From contig NZ_AUGX01000016.1 of NCBI RefSeq assembly GCF_000422885.1, positions 1-64,000 of the forward strand: DNA of 64,000 nt, read 5' to 3'. The notes under the pieces were generated by a model. It worked only from the letters and a program-made list of their open reading frames with translations. It was not told where the DNA came from and made no database searches. How positions within the stretch are numbered: position 1 is the stretch's first letter; each line of letters starts with the position of its first letter. The stretch is from Ottowia thiooxydans DSM 14619. GTDB lineage: Bacteria > Pseudomonadota > Gammaproteobacteria > Burkholderiales > Burkholderiaceae_C. Shown here piece after piece: positions 43,580 through 51,192 of this stretch. The position numbers were made by a program, and so were the translations under genes.

Positions 43580-44179
43580 TTATTTATCGGCTTCAATGGC
43601 CATCACTGATCGATCCCCATCGGCCTGCAGTGTTTCTATAGTGGAAATCTGGTTGCGCTTGCCACTTATCATTATTTGGGTGATCCAGCGCTGCGTGCGT
43701 TCCTCAGCGGGTGTGAGTATCAAGCGCCAGTTGGTTTCGGAGCCTTGTAACTGCAGCGCGTAGTATTGGCGGAGCACAGATTGGTTGCCCATCAGGGTGC
43801 TGCGGATGGCTTCCACAATGCTCATTACTTCGGGGTACTGCTGCAAGCGCACTTCGCGTTTTCGGCCGTCGCGTGAAAGCGTCAAGCGATCCCGTTCGAG
43901 CACCATGGATTCTGGCTTTGGCAGCAGGGTGTTTTTCTCCAGCCGATCGGGCGGGCTGAAAAACAAGGTTCCGGAGCTCACGACTGGCGCATCGAGCACA
44001 GACAACTTCTTCGTTTCTACGAAGCGAGCGCTACCTGCGGGGTGCTGGGCCAGCTGCTTCATCAACTCGTCAAGATTCCAGTTGGCCCATACGGGAGTAG
44101 CTGTGCTCCAGGCCAGTGCTGCGAGGATCAGGAGTTTGCGAAAGCGTAATTCAGCGCGGGTTTTCGTGCCAAAAATCAT
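43580..44179 (-). CDS. LolA-like periplasmic lipid carrier
   Basis: 199 residues from the ATG at 44179. Signal peptide about 1-32 (RFRKLLILAALAWSTATPVWA), then a LolA-type half-barrel: FVETKKLSVLDAPVVSSGTL, PPDRLEKNTLLPKPESMVL and LRQYYALQLQGSETNWRLIL. LolA-like proteins shuttle lipids from inner to outer membrane. Here it likely carries the polyene-lipid released by the MMPL exporter. It overlaps the upstream LpxL-like acyltransferase gene by 29 nt, an unusually long overlap. Confidence 0.82.
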   Translation of the reverse strand: MIFGTKTRAELRFRKLLILAALAWSTATPVWANWNLDELMKQLAQHPAGSARFVETKKLSVLDAPVVSSGTLFFSPPDRLEKNTLLPKPESMVLERDRLTLSRDGRKREVRLQQYPEVMSIVEAIRSTLMGNQSVLRQYYALQLQGSETNWRLILTPAEERTQRWITQIMISGKRNQISTIETLQADGDRSVMAIEADK

Positions 44180-45065
44180 AAAAATTGAACCAGTTCCAGG
44201 GAGTTTTCTTGCAATGCTGCTGCAGCAGATCGACGAATCTGTCTTGAGCGGCGGTAATAGCCGTTTCACGGCTTTGAACTGAGACGTCGGCGAAATCGAG
44301 GACGGACTCGAAATGGAGATGGTAACGATTGCCGCCCAGGTAGACGCCCGCCATGAAGACCACGGGCGCGCGCAGCATCGCTGCGAGCCGAAAAGGACCC
44401 AGCGGAAAATTGGCGGGCTCATCCAGAAATGGGATAGCGCGGGTGTTAGTGCTGTCCAGCGTGCGATCGGCCAAAATACCTACGCAGCCCCCCGTCGACA
44501 GATGCTCCCGCACATGTAATATTGATTCTGGCCGCCCAAGCGAAATGACACTATCGACGAGCGCTGGATTGATGGCTGCCAGTGCAGCCGTAACCATGCG
44601 CGCGTTATCTGGGTACATCAGCATCTTGGCATCTATCCCATGGCGCTCACCCAGCACGCGCAATGCCTCGAAACTGCCGAAATGTCCCCCCACCAGCACA
44701 ATGCCCCTGCCTTCAGCACGAGGGCCAGCAAGATGCTCTTCGCCCGATATCTTCACGTCAAAAAGATCAAAGCGACCGCGTAGCCAATACACCCGGTCAT
44801 GCACCACCGAAGCGAAGGAGAGCACATGTTTGAAGCCGTCAGGCACTCGAGCTACACGACCAAGGGCGCGGCTCAGGAAGGTTTTGCTGGCCCTCTTCGC
44901 TGAAGGAGCGAACACCAGGAAATAAAGAGCAATCGGGTAGAGCACCAGGCGACTGAATCTTCGGCCCAGGGTAAGCGAGAGCCAGGTCATCAGACGCAGC
45001 GCAGCCATTGAGCTGCGTTCAGGCTTTTGCGCCCATGACGTTTTGTCGTCGGAAGGTGGCGTCAT
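44151..45065 (-). CDS. LpxL/HtrB-like acyltransferase
   Basis: 304 residues with one N-terminal hydrophobic segment (about 42-54), fitting an inner-membrane anchor. HtrB-type motifs: VLVGGHFGSFEALRVLGER (HX4E catalytic motif), DNARMVTAALAAINP, then VGILADRTLDSTNTR. It transfers an acyl chain, here possibly the polyene acid, onto a membrane acceptor. In aryl-polyene clusters this type of enzyme is regularly present. Its stop lies inside the LolA-like gene and its start overlaps the dehydratase stop by 4 nt. Confidence 0.85.
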   Translation of the reverse strand: MTPPSDDKTSWAQKPERSSMAALRLMTWLSLTLGRRFSRLVLYPIALYFLVFAPSAKRASKTFLSRALGRVARVPDGFKHVLSFASVVHDRVYWLRGRFDLFDVKISGEEHLAGPRAEGRGIVLVGGHFGSFEALRVLGERHGIDAKMLMYPDNARMVTAALAAINPALVDSVISLGRPESILHVREHLSTGGCVGILADRTLDSTNTRAIPFLDEPANFPLGPFRLAAMLRAPVVFMAGVYLGGNRYHLHFESVLDFADVSVQSRETAITAAQDRFVDLLQQHCKKTPWNWFNFYDFWHENPR

Positions 45066-45406
45066 CGTGCATCGTCCAGGCTGCTCAGCAGAACCGATCC
45101 CGACGCCACAACGCGCGCCGGCTCCGAGCTGCTGTCGATGATCACGAACCGGGTGCTGGTGTCGCTGGAGGATATGCGTGATTCAAGGTGCGCGCCAGGC
45201 AAGGCGACACCAGGAAAGCGCGAATCTCTGATCTCCGCTACCTCACGCCCGGTAAAGCGACTGAGCTCTTGCAATAGCCAGCTCAGCAAAAGCGCACCGG
45301 GGACAACGGGCTGGCCAGGGAAATGCCCATCCAGCACCGGATGATCCAGACTTACCTGCCAGTGACCCAGCACGGGCCACTCTTGCCAATTCAGTGCTTT
45401 TTTCAT
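45062..45406 (-). CDS. 3-hydroxyacyl-ACP dehydratase (FabA/FabZ-type, ApeI-like)
   Basis: 114 residues from the ATG at 45406 (MKKALNWQEWPVL); the longer frame to 45601 runs antisense-like inside the ligase gene and is rejected. Single-hotdog features: LDHPVLDGHFPGQPVVPGAL, with the active-site His in GHFPG. It acts in each elongation cycle after ketoreduction. It differs from the plus-arm dehydratase, so the cluster has two dehydratases, as aryl-polyene clusters usually do. The ligase gene ends 46 bp upstream. Confidence 0.85.
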   Translation of the reverse strand: MKKALNWQEWPVLGHWQVSLDHPVLDGHFPGQPVVPGALLLSWLLQELSRFTGREVAEIRDSRFPGVALPGAHLESRISSSDTSTRFVIIDSSSEPARVVASGSVLLSSLDDAR

Positions 45407-45452
45407 CGGGAGGCTGCGAGCCGCACGAAGCCGGGCGGTGTAGAAAAACTCT

Positions 45453-46787
45453 TCATGAGCGAAGCGTGGCGTAAAGGGCGAGAAGCTCGGACCGAACCAG
45501 CTTGCCCGTGGCATTTCGCGGCAATGTTTCCACGCGCAGAACGGGGCGGGGGAGAAACACCGCATCCACTCGCACGCGCAACTGTTCCAATATGGATTCA
45601 ACGCTCAGACTGGGTGCAACAACCAATGCTGCAAGACGCTGCACACCCTCTCCATCGCCCGATCCCGCCGCGGCCGCATCAGGCTGCAGGAAGCAGCCAT
45701 CCAACACCCCGGGAATCGTCTGCAACTGCGCATTGAGGTGCGAGATGGATGTTCTCTTTCCCGCAATATTGACCATATCCTCGTGGCGGCCCAGGAGGAT
45801 GAAGCGCCCAGCGCTTTGGGTTTCGATGTAGTCAGACAGCAGAACACGCCCCTCAACGTGGCCACCAAACACCCAGGCGCCTTCTGTATCCGTATCCATT
45901 TGCACGCCCGCAAGCAATTGCCAGGCCGCGTCCTCCGAAGGACGGCGGCTGGCAACCTGGCCGCTTTCTGTGCACCCATAGATTTCGAGCAAAGGGGCTT
46001 TGAGCGCCCCTTCTGCACGTTGGGCCAGGGGGAGGGCCAGTGGCGCGGTAGCGCTGAGAACCGTATCGCACGGCGGCAGCGGAAGGCCTGCAGCCATCAA
46101 GGTAGAAAGATGAAATGGAGTGGTCACCAGCATCCGGGGACGCGGCGTTGCATCAAGTGCTTCAGTGATATCCGCCGGATAGAAAGGCTTGCCATGCCAC
46201 ATGCTGGACCCGCCATGGAGCGTGAGCAAAACGCTCGATTCAAAGCCATACATGTGTTGAGGCGGCACCGTGGCGACGATAGCCATCCCTCTTGCGCCCA
46301 GCCGCTCTGATTCCGAGGCGCCGTTCAGACACAGCAGCCCCCACCGCTTAGCGTGCGCCGTGGGTTCGCCCGTGGAGCCAGAAGTAAACACGATGGACAC
46401 CACCTGCTCTGCGTCTATCAGCGGCGCCGGTGCGGAGCGCAGCTCTGCCGAAGAGCGGGCAGAGATCTTCAGATCCGGTAAACCATGAGCCAGGTCACGA
46501 CCGTCGTGCAAACACAATAGGTCCGGATATCGGGATTGCAGCTGTGAAATTGTGTTGGGCGCGAAGCTGGAGGGCATCAGCGTCGTCTTGCCTGCCAAAG
46601 CGGCCGCCGCAAACCCCAGCATAAATAGATAGCGATCTTGACACGTGTTGATGATGAACGAAGAGGCGGGCAACACTCCCGCGAGATCCACCGCTTCCTG
46701 GTGAAACTGCCCGGCAGTAATGGTTTCGCCCAGCCGATGCGCGATCACATCGCCGGGCAAGTGGCTGCTTAAGGGGTACTGCATCAT
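45453..46787 (-). CDS. AMP-dependent acyl/aryl-ACP ligase
   Basis: 444 residues from the ATG at 46787 (MMQYPLSSHLPGD); the open frame continues 11 codons upstream into a repeat and is not preferred. ANL-superfamily features: FTSGSTGEPTAHAKRW P-loop, PPQHMYGFE, IYGCTESGQVASR, GRHEDMVNIAGKRTS hinge, and the C-terminal catalytic Lys in LPRNATGKLVRSEL. It activates a carboxylic acid, in this setting a hydroxy-aromatic starter, as AMP ester and loads it onto an ACP. Shorter than typical CoA ligases (about 500-550), as is usual for aryl-polyene ligases. Confidence 0.87.
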   Translation of the reverse strand: MMQYPLSSHLPGDVIAHRLGETITAGQFHQEAVDLAGVLPASSFIINTCQDRYLFMLGFAAAALAGKTTLMPSSFAPNTISQLQSRYPDLLCLHDGRDLAHGLPDLKISARSSAELRSAPAPLIDAEQVVSIVFTSGSTGEPTAHAKRWGLLCLNGASESERLGARGMAIVATVPPQHMYGFESSVLLTLHGGSSMWHGKPFYPADITEALDATPRPRMLVTTPFHLSTLMAAGLPLPPCDTVLSATAPLALPLAQRAEGALKAPLLEIYGCTESGQVASRRPSEDAAWQLLAGVQMDTDTEGAWVFGGHVEGRVLLSDYIETQSAGRFILLGRHEDMVNIAGKRTSISHLNAQLQTIPGVLDGCFLQPDAAAAGSGDGEGVQRLAALVVAPSLSVESILEQLRVRVDAVFLPRPVLRVETLPRNATGKLVRSELLALYATLRS

Positions 46788-46817
46788 TTTATTGCCGGGC
46801 CGTCCCAAAATAGAAAG

Positions 46818-46868
46818 CACCCCTTCAGGGGGGCAGCGGACCTCGCGAAGCTGGGGAGCGTGGGGGCC
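46818..46868. repeat. Intergenic repeat-like sequence between ACP and ligase genes
   Basis: GCACCCCTTCAGGGGGGCAG followed by CCTCGCGAAGC and GTGGGGGCC. It looks like a unit I remember as common between genes in Comamonadaceae; no second copy is seen in the window, so this stays tentative. Confidence 0.35.
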
Positions 46869-46912
46869 ATTTTTTACAGCGGCAAGACTGAACTTGCGCC
46901 TGCATCATTCAA

Positions 46913-47197
46913 TCAAGTTGTACGGTGCGTCGCAATATGCTGTGTGAGATTGCGCAGGGAGGCATAGATGGCGGCCTTTCCTTCGTCGTCGGCGCGGAGC
47001 TGGAAGCCGTACTTTTTTGACACCGCGAGCGCTACTTCGAGAATGTCGATCGAGTCCAGCCCTAAACCCTCTCCGTAAAGGGGCGCATCAGGAGCGATGT
47101 CAGAGGGCTGAATGTCCAGATTCAATGCCGTGACCATCAATTGCGCCACCTCAGGAATCAGAGTAGCGGTGTCTGTCGAAAAAGGAGAGGAAGACAT
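46913..47197 (-). CDS. Acyl carrier protein 1 of the polyene cluster
   Basis: 94 residues with the phosphopantetheine site Ser49 in GLGLDSIDILEVAL. Helical, acidic; the segment DAPLYGEGLGLDSIDI matches ACPs of aryl-polyene clusters. It carries the starter or growing chain. The N-terminus (MSSSPFSTDTATLIPE) is a plausible short extension. The ketosynthase gene ends 50 bp upstream and the ligase gene starts 125 bp downstream. Confidence 0.9.
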   Translation of the reverse strand: MSSSPFSTDTATLIPEVAQLMVTALNLDIQPSDIAPDAPLYGEGLGLDSIDILEVALAVSKKYGFQLRADDEGKAAIYASLRNLTQHIATHRTT

Positions 47198-47247
47198 AAG
47201 AGAAATGGGGTCGAAAAATTGTCGTTAAACCAATGCGCTACCAAGTA

Positions 47248-48522
47248 TTAGCGCACGGCCTTGAAAGCAAGCACCGCGTTACTGCCACCGAAAGCAAAGG
47301 AATTGGAAAGCGCGGAAGTCACTTTGGAGCCGCGTAACGCAGTACCGCGAACGTGCGCCACCCCAGCGCAACTGGCATCCACACGATCCAGGTGAGCGGT
47401 GGGCGGCAACGTATCGTAATGAAGAGCTAGTACCGTCAGCAATGCTTCAACGGCGCCCGTGGCGCCCATCAAATGCCCATGCGCCGATTTGGTTGCACTC
47501 ACTGCAAGCTGCTCCGCGTGCCGTCCAAAAACCGTTCTCAAAGCAGCGATTTCGATCGGGTCGCCTTCGCGTGTTGCGGTGCCGTGTGCATTCACATACC
47601 CTAGCTCCGAAGGAGAGAGGCCCGCCTCATTGAGAGCCATGTTCATAGCCGCTACCTGCCCATTTTGATCAGGCCGGACAAGATGCATATGGTCGGCGTT
47701 GGCGCCATAACCAGCAATTTCTGCGTAAATGCGGGCGTTTCTAGCGACAGCATGGTCCCAATCTTCCAGCACCAGGGCCGCCGCGCCTTCTCCCAGTACC
47801 AAGCCCGCGCGTTCTGGGTGAAAAGGCCTGCAAGCCTGGGGTGCCGTAGCTTTGTCGCCAGGCGAAAGTACCTTGAGCGCTTCCCAGGCGCGTACCACAG
47901 CATAGGCCAGTGTGGCATCAGAGCCCCCAGCCACCATGAGCTTGGCGCGCCCGTTGCGGATATGTTGAAAGGCCTCACCAATGGCGGTGGCGGCAGATGC
48001 ACAGGCCACAGAGTAGGTGAGGGCGCTGTTTCCCAGCCCTAATTGAATGGAGATATGGCCCGCCGCTGCGTTGTTCATACCCAACACCACAGACATGGGA
48101 GGCACGCGCTCACGCCCATGCTGCCAGAAATCACGATAACCGCGCTCGAAGGCCATCAGGCCGCCCAGCGCAGTGCCCCAGGCCACGCCACTTGCCTCGG
48201 TCATTCCTGATGCCTGGCAGTATTCCTTATCCAGCCCTGCGTCTTGCCACGCGTCGAAAGCCGCAGCTACTCCCAATTGGGCAAACCGTTCCATCATGGT
48301 GGAGAGCGCTTTTCCCAAACGCAATTCAGGTCGGAATGCGGCGCAACGCACGGCCGGAACGGATATTGGCCGGGGAATATCCTGAGTCTCATATAGTGAG
48401 ACGGCAGATTGCCCGTTCGTTATGCGCTGGAAGAAATCAGTCACCCCTCCAGAGTTGGGCTCGCCTTCGCCATCGAACGGATTGACAATGCCCAGCCCCG
48501 TGACGGCTACCCTGTAATGCAT
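47248..48522 (-). CDS. Beta-ketoacyl-ACP synthase (second ketosynthase)
   Basis: 424 residues from the ATG at 48522 (MHYRVAVTGLGIVNPF). FabF-like with complete triad: Cys174 in VACASAATAIGEAF, His in NAHGTATREGD and His in KSAHGHLMGATGAVEALL, then NSFAFGGSN. As a full-length second ketosynthase it probably performs the priming or a different subset of elongation steps from the plus-arm pair. Preceded by the ACP2 gene with a 7-bp gap. Confidence 0.9.
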   Translation of the reverse strand: MHYRVAVTGLGIVNPFDGEGEPNSGGVTDFFQRITNGQSAVSLYETQDIPRPISVPAVRCAAFRPELRLGKALSTMMERFAQLGVAAAFDAWQDAGLDKEYCQASGMTEASGVAWGTALGGLMAFERGYRDFWQHGRERVPPMSVVLGMNNAAAGHISIQLGLGNSALTYSVACASAATAIGEAFQHIRNGRAKLMVAGGSDATLAYAVVRAWEALKVLSPGDKATAPQACRPFHPERAGLVLGEGAAALVLEDWDHAVARNARIYAEIAGYGANADHMHLVRPDQNGQVAAMNMALNEAGLSPSELGYVNAHGTATREGDPIEIAALRTVFGRHAEQLAVSATKSAHGHLMGATGAVEALLTVLALHYDTLPPTAHLDRVDASCAGVAHVRGTALRGSKVTSALSNSFAFGGSNAVLAFKAVR

Positions 48523-48529
48523 ATTGGAG

Positions 48530-48805
48530 TTAAGGCGCGGGGTGGGGTGGAGTAGAGGCTTTGAGCGCCCCGGCTTGCAGATGGGTTTCAATCAGGGCTA
48601 TCAGCTCACCTACTGTTTCAGGCAGAGCATCCGCTGAGCGGATGTCCAACTCGGTTTTTGCCTGATCTTCCAGCTCAAACAGCATTTCCGCAAACATCAA
48701 GGAGTCGACACCCAGATCTGCCAGTTTGGCCTCGGGTACTACCTTTTCTCTCGGAATATCTAGCCGCTCCACTAGAAAATCCCTCATTAGCTCCAATATA
48801 TTCAC
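48530..48805 (-). CDS. Acyl carrier protein 2 of the polyene cluster
   Basis: 91 residues; phosphopantetheine site Ser35 in ADLGVDSLMFAEMLFELED. The start (MNILELMRDFLVERLDIPRE) is typical of ACPs. It is the first gene of the minus arm, so the arm's promoter must lie within about 48806-48900. Two ACPs per cluster is usual for aryl-polyene systems. Confidence 0.9.
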   Translation of the reverse strand: MNILELMRDFLVERLDIPREKVVPEAKLADLGVDSLMFAEMLFELEDQAKTELDIRSADALPETVGELIALIETHLQAGALKASTPPHPAP

Positions 48806-48916
48806 TTGTCAGGCACCTTCGCGGTGTCCATTCTTACGCTGATTCAGTCAGATGATATGCGAAGAGAGGGGCATCGCCCGGGTCGGTTGGGCTCAGCCCA
48901 ATACTCCGCACTTTCG

Positions 48917-48925
48917 TGGTAGAAT
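48917..48925 (+). promoter_or_regulatory. Extended -10 promoter of the rimP-nusA-infB operon
   Basis: TGGTAGAAT matches the extended -10 consensus TGnTATAAT at eight of nine positions. No good -35 lies at 17 bp, which fits an extended -10 promoter. The start of transcription would be near 48932, giving a leader with the hairpin at 48943-48978. Confidence 0.55.
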
Positions 48926-48942
48926 CACATCAATTCACGACC

Positions 48943-48978
48943 AAATGGGCGGGTTCCAACCGCCCATTTTTTTTGGTT
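48943..48978 (+). terminator. Leader terminator (rimP leader-like attenuator)
   Basis: AAATGGGCGG-7 nt-CCGCCCATTT followed by a long T-run, 10-bp stem. It lies between the promoter and rimP, so it acts inside the operon's leader. Rfam has a family for such premature terminators upstream of rimP in Proteobacteria; assignment here is by position and shape. Confidence 0.75.
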
Positions 48979-49015
48979 CTTCGTTTTTGGGGTCTTAGTT
49001 GCCCGGGGTAAGAAT

Positions 49016-49615
49016 TTGACGAGCGTTGCATTGCAGCAAACGATTGACGACACCGTACGCGGTCTCGGTTATGAGTCGGTGGAAACAGAGCGTTCCCCCG
49101 GTGGGTTGCTGCGCGTCACTATAGATTTGCCTTGGAGCCCTAGCGACGCTGTAGTCCACTCTATCACTGTTGAAGACTGCGAGCGCGTCACGCGTCAGCT
49201 TCAGTATGTGTTGGAGGTGGAGGGTGCGGAATACAAGCGCCTGGAGGTGTCTTCGCCTGGTATTGATAGGCCGTTGCGCAACGAACTGGATTTTGAGCGT
49301 TTTCAGGGTCAGGTGGTTGATCTGGTGCTTAAGGCGCCGGTCGGCGCGGCTGTGGCGGCAGGCCAGGTGAATGCCAATCGCAAAAAGTTTCGTGGCGCGC
49401 TCCAGCGAGCCGAGCCTTCGGGCTGGCAGATTATGTGGAGCGACGAGGTCGTTGCCAAGCCGGGTCAGCGCGTCAGCGCGCGGCGAGCAGCCCCGCCAGT
49501 GCACGTGATGGCATTTGCCCTTGATGAGTTGCAGAGCGTCCGTCTGGCGCCCATAGTGGATTTCAAGGGGCGTGGGCATTCTGCTCCGGATGCCTCGGAA
49601 AACGTAAAGGATTGA
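49016..49615 (+). CDS. rimP: Ribosome maturation factor RimP
   Basis: 199 residues with a TTG start at 49016, preceded by GGGGTAAG. The next in-frame candidates are also non-ATG, and the sequence from VALQQTIDDTVRGLGYESVE onward is conserved. RimP features: an N-terminal alpha/beta domain with LLRVTIDLPW and VEDCERVTRQLQYVLEVE, EVSSPGIDRPLRNELDFERF, and a C-terminal Sm-like domain. It helps mature the 30S subunit. First gene of the operon; unusual start codon, with a leader terminator upstream. Confidence 0.92.
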   Translation: MTSVALQQTIDDTVRGLGYESVETERSPGGLLRVTIDLPWSPSDAVVHSITVEDCERVTRQLQYVLEVEGAEYKRLEVSSPGIDRPLRNELDFERFQGQVVDLVLKAPVGAAVAAGQVNANRKKFRGALQRAEPSGWQIMWSDEVVAKPGQRVSARRAAPPVHVMAFALDELQSVRLAPIVDFKGRGHSAPDASENVKD

Positions 49616-49683
49616 CGGCCTTGGGTCGTGCTTGCCGCGCCTTTGTCTAAGGCGGGGGGATTTGATATGGAGTTGTCTTAAAC

Positions 49684-51168
49684 ATGAATCGCGAACTGTT
49701 GATGCTGGTTGAAGCCATTTCGCGCGAGAAAAACGTCGAGCGCGACGTGGTATTTGGCTCCGTTGAAGCGGCATTGGCCCAGGCGGCTAAAAAGCTTTAT
49801 CAAGGCGAAGTGGATATCCGCGTGGCGATTGATCGCGACACGGGTGAATACGAGACTTTCCGTCGCTGGCACGTGGTGCCTGATGAGGCGGGTCTTCAGT
49901 TGCCCGAGCAGGAAATCCTCTTGTTCGAAGCCAAAGAGCAAATCCCTGACGTCGAGGTAGATGAATACATCGAGGAATCGGTGGAGTCGGTGCCTATTGG
50001 TCGTATTGGCGCCATGGCCGCCAAACAAGTTATCCTGCAGAAAATCCGCGATGCCGAGCGGGAAATGCTGCTGAATGACTTCATGTCGCGCGGTGAGAAG
50101 ATTTTCTCCGGCACCGTCAAGCGCATGGATAAAGGCGACATCCTGGTTGAATCCGGTCGGGTGGAAGGGCGCTTGCGCCGTGGCGAGATGATTCCTAAGG
50201 AAAATCTGCGTAACGGTGATCGCGTCCGCGCCATGATCATGGAAGTTGATCTCACGTTGCGTGGTGCTCCCATCTTGCTCTCGCGCTCTGCGCCCGAGTT
50301 CATGATTGAGCTGTTCCGCAATGAAGTGCCAGAGATTGAGCAGGGCCTTCTGGAGATCAAGAGCTGTGCTCGCGATGCCGGTAGCCGCGCCAAGATCGCT
50401 GTCTTGAGTCACGATAAACGAGTGGACCCCATTGGAACCTGCGTAGGTGTCCGGGGTACACGTGTCAATGCCGTGACCAACGAACTCGCCGGTGAGCGTG
50501 TGGACATCGTTCTTTGGTCCGAGGATCCTGCTCAGTTCGTGATTGGTGCGCTGGCGCCCGCGAATGTGCAGTCCATCGTGGTGGACGAGGAAAAACACGC
50601 CATGGACGTCGTGGTGGATGAGGAAAACCTCGCCATCGCCATTGGCCGCGGTGGTCAGAACGTTCGTTTGGCTTCCGATCTCACCGGTTGGAAAATCAAC
50701 ATCATGGACGCCGCCGAATCGGCGCAAAAACAGGCCGAGGAAACAGGTTCCACGCGCCAGTTGTTCATGGAAAAGCTCGATGTCGATCAGGAAATCGCAG
50801 ATATCCTCATCGAAGAAGGGTTCACTAACCTGGAGGAGGTTGCTTATGTGCCCATCCAGGAAATGCTGGACATCGAGAGCTTTGATGAAGACACCGTCAA
50901 CGAACTACGCGCTCGTGCCAAGGATGCTCTTCTGACCATGGAAATTGCTCGTGAAGAGCAAGTTGATACCGTCTCGCAAGATTTGCGCGACCTTGAAGGC
51001 CTCACGCCTGAACTCATTGGGAAACTAGCCGATGCGGGTGTTCAAACCCGCGATGACCTTGCTGATCTGGCCGTTGATGAACTTACAGCCATCACCCAGC
51101 AGTCCGAAGACGACGCCCGCGCGCTCATTGTGAAAGCGCGCGAGCACTGGTTTGCAGACCAAGAGTAA
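49684..51168 (+). CDS. nusA: Transcription elongation factor NusA
   Basis: 494 residues. Order: N-terminal RNA-polymerase-binding domain (about 1-125, [20 protein letters not shown]), S1 domain (about 135-200, [18 protein letters not shown]), two KH domains (about 230-345, [14 protein letters not shown] and [17 protein letters not shown]), and two C-terminal acidic repeats (about 360-490). It modulates pausing, termination and antitermination. Downstream of rimP by 68 bp and upstream of infB by 24 bp; standard length. Confidence 0.96.
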   Translation: MNRELLMLVEAISREKNVERDVVFGSVEAALAQAAKKLYQGEVDIRVAIDRDTGEYETFRRWHVVPDEAGLQLPEQEILLFEAKEQIPDVEVDEYIEESVESVPIGRIGAMAAKQVILQKIRDAEREMLLNDFMSRGEKIFSGTVKRMDKGDILVESGRVEGRLRRGEMIPKENLRNGDRVRAMIMEVDLTLRGAPILLSRSAPEFMIELFRNEVPEIEQGLLEIKSCARDAGSRAKIAVLSHDKRVDPIGTCVGVRGTRVNAVTNELAGERVDIVLWSEDPAQFVIGALAPANVQSIVVDEEKHAMDVVVDEENLAIAIGRGGQNVRLASDLTGWKINIMDAAESAQKQAEETGSTRQLFMEKLDVDQEIADILIEEGFTNLEEVAYVPIQEMLDIESFDEDTVNELRARAKDALLTMEIAREEQVDTVSQDLRDLEGLTPELIGKLADAGVQTRDDLADLAVDELTAITQQSEDDARALIVKAREHWFADQE

Positions 51169-51192
51169 TGGTCATGGAGACACGCACAGCAT

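Noticed and set aside
33775-48805. Reading the ketosynthase cluster as an ordinary fatty-acid synthesis operon
   Set aside because: The presence of an MMPL exporter, LolA-like carrier, AMP ligase, GT2 and a Cys-less ketosynthase partner, and the absence of an enoyl reductase, point to a polyene pathway.
49678-50727. 349-codon minus-strand frame opposite nusA
   Set aside because: Antisense shadow of a conserved gene in a codon-biased GC-rich genome; no recognisable domain.
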